From NCBI GenBank assembly GCA_000727475.1, contig KL647296.1, positions 742,888 through 806,887 of the forward strand: 64,000 nucleotides of DNA, in the 5' to 3' direction. Under the pieces are notes generated by a model that was not told the DNA's origin, did no database searches, and saw only the letters and a program-made list of their open reading frames with translations. Made by a program: the position numbers and the translations under genes. Below are positions 57,923 to 64,000 of this stretch, in pieces. Each line of letters starts with the position of its first letter. Position 1 is the stretch's first letter. This DNA comes from Sarcocystis neurona (taxonomy: Eukaryota > Apicomplexa > Conoidasida > Eucoccidiorida > Sarcocystidae).

Positions 57923-59671
57923 GCTTCCCGTGTCTTTTTGTGGTAGGAGTGAACAAGACGGAACAGAAAAGGAAAAGTGTTTTTCTCCACTGGCACCAGG
58001 GCCTGGGTTTTCTCGAAACGCAGGCAGCAGGAGGCCACTGCAGCCGGAAATGTTAAGTACGCGGTGTACGTACACCCCAGAAAGAGAGCTTTTTTTGCTT
58101 TTCCCTTTACATTCTCGAAATGTGTCCAGGTCTTTCTTCACCCTCGCGGTAAGGACACAAGATCACCAAATGACTGCGCTTCTGTCTCTTCCTCTCCGTT
58201 ATCCTCGTTAAGTAACTCTAAGAACCGCTCCTGATATTAGACGGAAAACTCCCTCTTCTCTTTTGATTCTCGTTCTATTTGAAAAACTTCCACCCAAGAT
58301 TCTTCACGTACCACAAAGGACCTGCTGTTTCGGTCCTTCTTCACACTCTTCAAGCAGAACTACCACAACTACTACATAAAACTCATACAGCCATCTGTAG
58401 CATGCATGTGTGAGTACCTCTCTACAGAACGTCTACATATTTGTTATACGTATGTAAATACATGCACACATATATATTATAGCAGATACACGTCTGGTTC
58501 TATATATGGGACTCACACGGACACCTGTAGCATGTATATGTGAGCACGTCTCTACAGAACTTACATCGTGTATATACTTGTCACCTGTATGTAAACATAT
58601 GCATATATATATGTATAGTGGACACACATGTGTGGATGGGTGGGTTTGCATTTCTATTCTCCTTCCTTTGAGAGAGACTCCCATCTGTGTGACACGAAAA
58701 TAACATTTTATTCATATGTGTGGTGGTAACAGCCTCTTGTACGTCTGAGACGAAGGAGAAGCAGGAATCTGTCTTACTGGGGTGTACGTACACCGCAAGT
58801 AGTTCTCGTCATCTCCGGCATACACACACATATACAGACGTATGCACGAGGCCGTATTCACCTTTCTGTTTATTCCCTGGTAACTGCTGTCTCCTTTTTT
58901 TCTCGTCTCGTTTCTGCAAGAGCGCCTCTTCCGTCCCCTTCTGTCTCAAGGACGTGCTTTCGTCTTATTATTCTTCTAAGAGTACCCCTTTTAATATTGT
59001 TGGAGTGTGTGTCTCAGTGCGTCTCCTGCACTTCTGTTCTTCTCTCTTTCGAAGGCAAAACGCGTAGAAATTCCATACGTATATACACGTGTTTGTTGTA
59101 GACGCGTATCTAGTATAATATATATGTATATATACGCATGCATATGTATATAGATGCAAATCGTGTGTTGAATATACTGCATGTATACGTACACACGCGT
59201 ATATGCTGCGAATATAAATACAATATCCATCTCAAAGATATATACGCATTCACATACATATATATATATATATGTGTATGTGTGTACGTTTATATTGTAG
59301 ACGTGTGTGTCCTGTGTAGTATATATGTGTGTATATAGACGCATATGTAGATGGAATTGTGAAGATTTTCCAGTAGAATAGCAGGGAGACAGAACAAATA
59401 GCACGACATTCTTTTTCTTTTGTGTCTGTTTTCCTCTTCTGTTTCTTCTGCCGTTTCCTTTTCTGTTTTCCTCCGTTGGTTTGCCCTCTTCTCCCTGCGT
59501 GCTCCTCCTCCGGTCTTTCTCGCCAGTATCTTCCTCTTCTGTGTCTCCCCCTTCTTTTCCCGGTGGTCTCCCTGCTCCTACTCTGCTGCTGCTGCTGCTC
59601 CCTGCCTGTCTTGTGTCTCTTCGCTGTCTCGTCTCTCTGTGCGCTGCTCTCTTCCCCCTCTCTTTCTGAAG
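57923..59671. other. Upstream of SEC11 and intron-like pyrimidine stretch
   Basis: 58,390-58,640 holds TATA-type sequence with a 120-bp direct repeat (gcatgtgtgagtacctctct at about 58402 and catgtatatgtgagcacgtc at about 58530). 59,090-59,350 is (TA)n/TACA. 59,405-59,671 is a pyrimidine tract on the plus strand that ends at the CTTTCTGAAG acceptor of the next exon. No gene start was found. Confidence 0.45.
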
Positions 59672-60227
59672 ATTGAAGAGCACACCTGTAAAGAGGACGC
59701 AGAGGAGATTCACAAAAGAAAGAAGCGCTTCTCTCGGGTGGCGATAAATCGCACGAAATTCGTCCAGACACGCGGTGAGCAGGTACGTGACGCACGACGG
59801 CGGAGACAGCAGCTGCATGCAGCTCTGCAACATCTGTTTCTTCACTACTGCTACAGTACTACCCCCCTCTCCTGCAGGAAACGCAGGGGAGCCAGACGAG
59901 GTGGAAACCGAGAAAGAAGACGAGGAGGAGGAAGAAGAGGGCGGGGAGGAAGGAGAGGAAGACGAAGAAGAAGAAGAGGCAGCTGCTGCTGCAGCAGAAA
60001 CATTCCTTGTCGCCCCTTTCATGGTTGAAGAAGAAAGCGAAAGGGCAGCACCCGGGGAAGACGAGACGGAAAAAGAAGGAAGAGAGTGTCGAAGAAGGAC
60101 GGAGAAGAAACGAGCAGCAGAGAGGATCTCGGAAGGTATCCGACGGAAGAAGGAGGACGGAAACGAAGAGAAAAAGAAGGAAAGCCCGTCGAGGGGAGTG
60201 AAAACGGAGAGGAACAGCAGCAGCTGA
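59672..60227 (+). CDS. Unidentified protein C-terminus, acidic then K/R/E-rich
   Basis: Exon 59672-59774 encodes IEEHTCKEDAEEIHKRKKRF, SRVAINRTKFVQTR and ends CGCG|GTGAGC (phase 1). The next exon starts after CTCCTGCAG at 59878 in the matching phase: GNAGEPDEVETEKEDEEEEE, a long Glu/Gly/Asp run, an Ala run, ETFLVAPFMVEEESERAAPG, and a Lys/Arg/Glu tail (EKKRAAERISEGIRRKKEDG) to a TGA at 60225. The first exon is repeat-free and protein-like; the acidic tail is typical of nuclear or nucleolar proteins, which is inference only. Family not recognised. Upstream exons lie left but were not found. The 483-codon minus frame opposite is a shadow of the purine-rich exon. Confidence 0.55.
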
Positions 60228-62257
60228 AAGTGCCGCGGACTGGGACTCGTTACCAACACCGTGGCCGCGATACAAGCAAAAAGAGGAGGAAAAAATGTAG
60301 CGGAGAATGACAACGAGGCAGCTCCGGGTTGACTTCTATGAAGAAGAAAGTGTGAACCGCTGCGCAGAAAGTAAGGGGCTGTCAAAGTGGGGCAGACAGC
60401 GACGAAGGAGGGGGGGTGGGGGACGAGACGAAAAACTGACAAACGCGTGTTCTGGGGAGAGGGGAAAGTAAATTGAGGAAGCTGTCCTTGGAAGACGGAA
60501 GGAGAAAACAGAGAATAGGATAAAAATATGCACGGGAAAAGAAGGAGATGGAAATGTCGGTCAGAAAGAAGTCAAGGAAGTAGCACTGCGTACGTAATAG
60601 GAGCCCTTCACCACAAACGTACGGCGGTCTCCTGCGGTGTACGTACACCCCACCGGCGTCCTAAGATACCCCATCGGCACCCACACATCCCCAACACCTG
60701 CTGCAGCAGAATTGAAGCAGCCTGTTCTTCTCTCGAGCAGGACCCAACTTGCAAGAAAAGGAAGAAAAAAACAGGGAAGACGAAATTTGAGAATAGGGAA
60801 ATAAACGGAGGAAAACATGTAAAGACTGTCCTTCTTGCCTTCAATATAAAGCCTGTCATCCCCCACTACATATATGTATGTATATATAACTGCATGTGTT
60901 TATATACATCTGTGTATGTATATTTCTATGTATGCGTGTATGTGGGTATAAATTTACACGTCCGTAGTTTGATTAACTACTCATACGGCACCACCTACGT
61001 ATATACATATATATACATGCGCTGGATACTTCTATGTACGAATCTGCCCACCTACGCTCTTATCAGCCTCTTATATTCCCTATGTATCCATACACATGCA
61101 TCAACATATATATACAGGTATATCTTTGCCAGTGGTGCGAACTGATCTATCCATGTATGTGTGGATGTTTACATGAAGGTATAGTTGACGAAGAAGAGAG
61201 AAACGACGCAGCCAAGAGATCTCTTTCCTGTCTTCAGCTGCAAAATTTTTCCTCTTGTGGAGGCTTTTTGCGCGTCGTGCGGTAGATTTTGAAGCACGTT
61301 GTTGAAAGAGGAAGAAATGAGGGAACTACGAAAAAGAAAGAGACGGAGAGAGACAGAGTGGGAGAGATGTATGTGCGTGTGTGTGAGGAAGTGGAGGGGG
61401 AGAAAGTGAAGTTAAAATGGAAAAAAAGGAACGAATAGATTCCCCAAGGAAAATGGAGAGTATGGACAACGACAGTCACCGGAGAGCAGACGAAGGAAAA
61501 AAGAGAGGACCGCGGAATGTGGCCTGCAAGAAAGAGGATAGGGAAAGCAAACGACTGCCCATAAAGCGGCAATTGCGCCCAGTTACAAGGGAAAGACGCG
61601 TTGTTCACGGCAGAGAAGAAGGGACGGAGAGGAAAATCTAGGAACAGAGAGACGGACGATAAAAAGTGCTTCCGAGTCACCGTGAAAAAATAGTCACCAG
61701 TGAAGAAGACAAAGAAGAACAAAAAAGGAGAAGGACGCGCGTGAGGAACAGAAGTCGGTAGATGGTTGGACACGGCGCCGCGGTGTTCCGCTCAAGACAA
61801 AAAAAGAAAAGGTAGCGCTTGAAGAACAAAAGTCAACGGATAGTTGCGCAGGGCGCCGCGGCTTTACACTAACTCAAAACGGGACTCATCTGTTGTGTGG
61901 AGCAAAGTTTAAACCGAAAAAAAAAACTGCACGGGAGGCAAAGCTGGGTTTACGGGGCGACAAAGTTGAAGAGAAGGACGCCGAGGGGAGGGTGAGGAGA
62001 GGGAGATGAACCAAGAGAGAAGGGCAGCACACGTCGAGGAAGGGTAGTGAGGGCGCGCAGAGAAGAAGGATCGAAGATATCGGGAGAAAAAAAGGGTTAG
62101 AAAACGGGAGGTGAGCAAAAAGAAAAACATAAGCGCGGTGAGGCAAGGGAGGAGCGCACCCTGCACCGAGAAAAAGTTGCTACTGACTGCTGCTTTGTTT
62201 TTTCCGTCTCTACGGCTGGAAAGACGGGGCTAAAAAAACTCTGTGAGGGAGAAAAGG
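60228..62257. other. Purine-rich intergenic stretch
   Basis: GAAAG/GGAAG-rich on the plus strand. A plus frame with ATG at 61417 (74 codons, Lys/Glu/Arg-rich) reflects the purine bias and is not accepted as a gene. An about 80-bp imperfect direct repeat with GGCGCCGCGG cores occurs at about 61,742-61,868. A TACA microsatellite lies at 60,870-61,120. Confidence 0.45.
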
Positions 62258-62338
62258 ATGGGGAGCGACGAAGGAAGAAGCATTTTGCCACTTCTGATGC
62301 TGCTGCAGCTGCTGTTTCTGGGACCACCGACTGCAACG
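62258..62338 (+). CDS. Putative signal-peptide first exon
   Basis: ATG at 62258 begins MGSDEGRSILPLLMLLQLLF then LGPPTAT, a short charged start, a hydrophobic core and a small-residue end, as in secretory signal peptides, and it stops at ACG|GTAAAA in phase 0. A pyrimidine tract (62,455-62,514) with TTATCTGCAG follows, but direct phase-0 joining there hits TAG; an acceptor three bases later (62522) gives a basic peptide QPQYRRTAERPGRQEERK… to TAA at 62690. The second exon is therefore uncertain. CTG content in the hydrophobic core means chance is possible. Confidence 0.3.
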
Positions 62339-62902
62339 GTAAAAACGAACAGCACTCCTCCGTCACCGCGGGACAGCGGGATTAAATTTTTGCGTCTTCT
62401 GGTCGTTTGCCTCTTTCTTCGTGGCCACAACTCATAAGCGGGTTCGCCTCGCGTTTTCCTCCTTCAGTTCTCTTACACTTTATTCCTCCTCTCTTTTTCT
62501 TCGTCTTCTTATCTGCAGTAGCAGCCGCAGTACCGCCGCACCGCTGAGCGTCCGGGTAGACAGGAGGAGCGGAAAGGGCCGCTGCGGCAACGCGACAGAC
62601 ACCGAGGGGCCAAGGGGAAAACGAAAAGAAGCCAGCAACACCGTCGCAGCCCGGAAAGGAGGCGAAAGAGACGCTCCGAGGGTTCCACTCCTTAAGCGCT
62701 GGGCGGAAAACTCTCTTTTTTTCTCTCGATGAAGTGTGTGTTGTCTATTGTTGTTGCTGTGCCACTTTAAAAACTGCGGCTGCAGCAAAGGCAGGGGAGG
62801 AGGCACTTGTGCTGCGCGCGTGCGGCCGCCGCTCCTCCTGCCGTGCCGGTCGCGCCTGTGTTGCTGCAAGGGGGGACAAAGAAAAGAAGAAGGGAAAGAT
62901 AC

Positions 62903-63059
62903 CGGCAGCACGACGGATTCGCATGCAAGCCACGATGTGGAAAGCCTGTTTTGGCGGCGATAAAGGCCCCGGGAAGAAAGAAATTCTCGAATCGTGGCCA
63001 GTCGAGAACGACGCGGTCATCCGCAACAACGGCAGCAGGAGCCGAGGATGCCGCATCCT
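62903..63059 (-). CDS. Candidate minus-strand exon, gene unknown
   Basis: This stretch is bounded by an ACCAACACAG acceptor and CCG|GTATCT donor on the minus strand. It encodes AASSAPAAVVADDRVVLDWP, RFENFFLPGAFIAAKTGFPH and RGLHANPSCC. The DDRVVLDWPRFENFFLPG segment reads like a folded domain. The plus strand here is also open (MWKACFGGDKGPGKKEILES), so strand is unresolved. The long minus frame to 63903 is not accepted as one exon because half of it is CTG-derived. Confidence 0.25.
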
Positions 63060-63823
63060 CTGTGTTGGTTTCACGTATTACTCGAATGTTGCGAAGAGGA
63101 CGGCAGGGCGCAGTCCTTTGCTGCAGCAGCAGCGCCCATGCGCGCGCCAACGCCACGAGTAGCAGCTGCAGCACACCAACTGGGACGAGTAGCAGCACCG
63201 GCCCGAGAAGGACGGAGCGGGAGACAGAGAGAGAAGCAGAGCTGCTGATGAAGGTAGGCGGCAGCGCCGGGGCCGGAGCAGCACAACTGCAGCAGCAGGA
63301 ACACGAGCACAGCAGGAACTGCAGCACCCTGAGTTGCAGCAGCAGGAACAGCAGCAGCTGGTTAACAGCCCTGCAGCAGAACACCACCGGTACGTTGACA
63401 GCCCTGCAGCAGAGTAGTTGTGGTACACAGTCCACAGCAGCAGCACTCCAAGCGCGTGCAGGAGGAGCAGTACAGCAGCGCAAATGATTTTTTATTCGTG
63501 AAACTCTCTCGGGCAGAGAGATAGGGGTCATCAACAAACTCGCAACATACCAACAGGAGCAGCAGAAACACCACCGCCAGCAAGCATCGAAGGTGCGACG
63601 TGGGAGATGAGGAGCATTACCAAGAGCATCGGCACGAACGTGCGTAGTCGACATACCGAGCAGCAGGCTTATACGAAAATCGGCCACATATTTGTGTTGG
63701 AGAACTTGTTTGTTCGTCTTGCCGATCTGCAGGGGATTTCCGCACTGTGCTCGCCTCTTGTATTTTGCCGAAGCAGCACCGACCCCCGCCCTTCCACCTG
63801 TGTCTCGTAGACGACAGCGGGAA
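63060..63823. other. CAG-rich stretch, no supported gene
   Basis: The plus strand carries CAG triplets from 63,110 to 63,600, followed by about 200 bp of ordinary sequence upstream of the ATG at 63824. Frames are open on both strands in the repeat. A plus frame includes KIGHIFVLENLFVRLADLQG near 63,680, without splice support. Confidence 0.4.
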
Positions 63824-64000
63824 ATGCTTGCGATGCAGCCGCGGAACAGTTTCTTAAGTTCACCCGTTCCACACTTGCTTTCATCTCTCTTTCGTACGAC
63901 CAACAGAAGTTTTTCTTCAACCCGTTCTGCAGCCGGTCTTTTCTTCCATGCGCCGGCTGCGGCGGGAGTATCTGGACCACGGCAGGTTATTCAGGCCGTT
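63824..64000 (+). CDS. 5' end of a gene with mitochondrial-type presequence
   Basis: ATG at 63824 (GGGAAATGC context; second ATG at 63833) opens a frame that stays open for all 59 codons to the window end. It reads MLAMQPRNSFLSSPVPHLLS, SLFRTTNRSFSSTRSAAGLF, FHAPAAAGVSGPRQVIQAV. It has four Arg, many Ser/Thr/Leu and no acidic residue, as in mitochondrial presequences, with RSFSSTR resembling a processing region. The final residues would start the mature protein; too little is present to name it. A mitochondrial ATP synthase beta-like start is one possibility but is only a guess. The opposite strand also has an open frame. Confidence 0.5.
   Translation, partial: MLAMQPRNSFLSSPVPHLLSSLFRTTNRSFSSTRSAAGLFFHAPAAAGVSGPRQVIQAV

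Larger units (their letters stand above)
56313..60649. repeat. Group of GGTGTACGTACACC palindromes, 56-61 kb
   Basis: Exact copies at 56510-56523, 58063-58076, 58781-58794 and 60636-60649; one-mismatch copies at 56313-56326 (GATGTACGTACACC) and 56777-56790 (GGTGTAAGTACACC). They lie in the SEC11 introns, upstream of SEC11 and in intergenic DNA, in no fixed relation to genes. Flanks often extend the symmetry to GCGGTGTACGTACACCGC or GGGGTGTACGTACACCCC. Confidence 0.85.

Noticed and set aside
58991..60442. 483-codon minus-strand open frame
   Set aside because: It lies opposite the purine-rich exon at 59878-60227 and pyrimidine/TA tracts, consists of Ser/Phe/Leu and Arg/Glu runs, and shows no domain.
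61417..61641. 74-codon Lys/Glu/Arg frame with ATG
   Set aside because: The whole 60.3-62.2 kb stretch is purine-rich, so such frames are expected. There is no splice or domain support.
62767..63903. 378-codon minus-strand open frame
   Set aside because: About half is CTG-derived Cys/Leu sequence opposite CAG repeats. Only the segment 62903-63059 has normal composition, and it is listed separately.
1..64000. Telomere-like AAACCCT/TTTAGGG arrays, as known in Eimeria repeat-rich segments
   Set aside because: I looked for runs of this heptamer and saw none, so the window cannot be assigned to Eimeria on that ground.

Overview
This window looks like nuclear DNA of a coccidian apicomplexan, most likely an Eimeriidae member (Eimeria or Cyclospora type). 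The reasons are small, intron-rich genes of clear eukaryotic type, very long CAG/CTG triplet tracts in introns and sometimes in exons (Ser, Gln and Ala runs), many (TA)n/TATG/TACA microsatellites, and frequent TGCATGC words. The species call is inference. No bacterial operons, rRNA, tRNA or CRISPR arrays were seen.

Four genes can be named. (1) About 3.5-11.6 kb, plus strand: the C-terminal half of a SWR1/SRCAP-type SNF2 chromatin-remodelling ATPase. It has helicase-C motifs, an acidic lysine-ended tail and long introns. (2) 16.8-21.0 kb, minus strand: UBC12/UBE2M, the NEDD8-conjugating E2, in three phase-consistent exons with a large low-complexity insertion in the fold. (3) 31.9-37.5 kb, plus strand: ERH, Enhancer of rudimentary homologue, with about 300 coding bases spread over 5.7 kb. 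(4) 55.0-57.9 kb, minus strand: SEC11, the catalytic subunit of ER signal peptidase. Less certain genes are a single-pass membrane protein (47.8-48.8 kb), an acidic/basic C-terminal gene (59.7-60.2 kb), a two-exon gene of unknown function (38.3-38.8 kb) and a possible mitochondrial presequence running off the right end (63.8-64.0 kb). Several single-exon candidates are also listed.

Layout: 0-21 kb, about 28.4-38 kb and 53-64 kb are rich in triplet and dinucleotide repeats and hold all the recognisable genes. About 21-28 kb and 38.8-53 kb are poor in triplet repeats and nearly gene-free. The second of these contains what look like decayed Ty3/gypsy reverse transcriptase and RNase H fragments. 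This alternation resembles the feature-rich and feature-poor segments described for Eimeria tenella chromosomes.

The most unusual signal is a dispersed 14-18 bp perfect palindrome, core GGTGTACGTACACC. It has at least seven exact copies and several one-mismatch copies, grouped in the big intron of the SWR1 gene and between 56 and 61 kb. Several AT-cored hairpins and tandem minisatellites are also present. The named genes are unrelated housekeeping functions (chromatin remodelling, neddylation, RNA processing, protein secretion) and do not form a pathway. All gene models were read by eye from frame, splice-site phase and family motifs; exon borders without cDNA are provisional.
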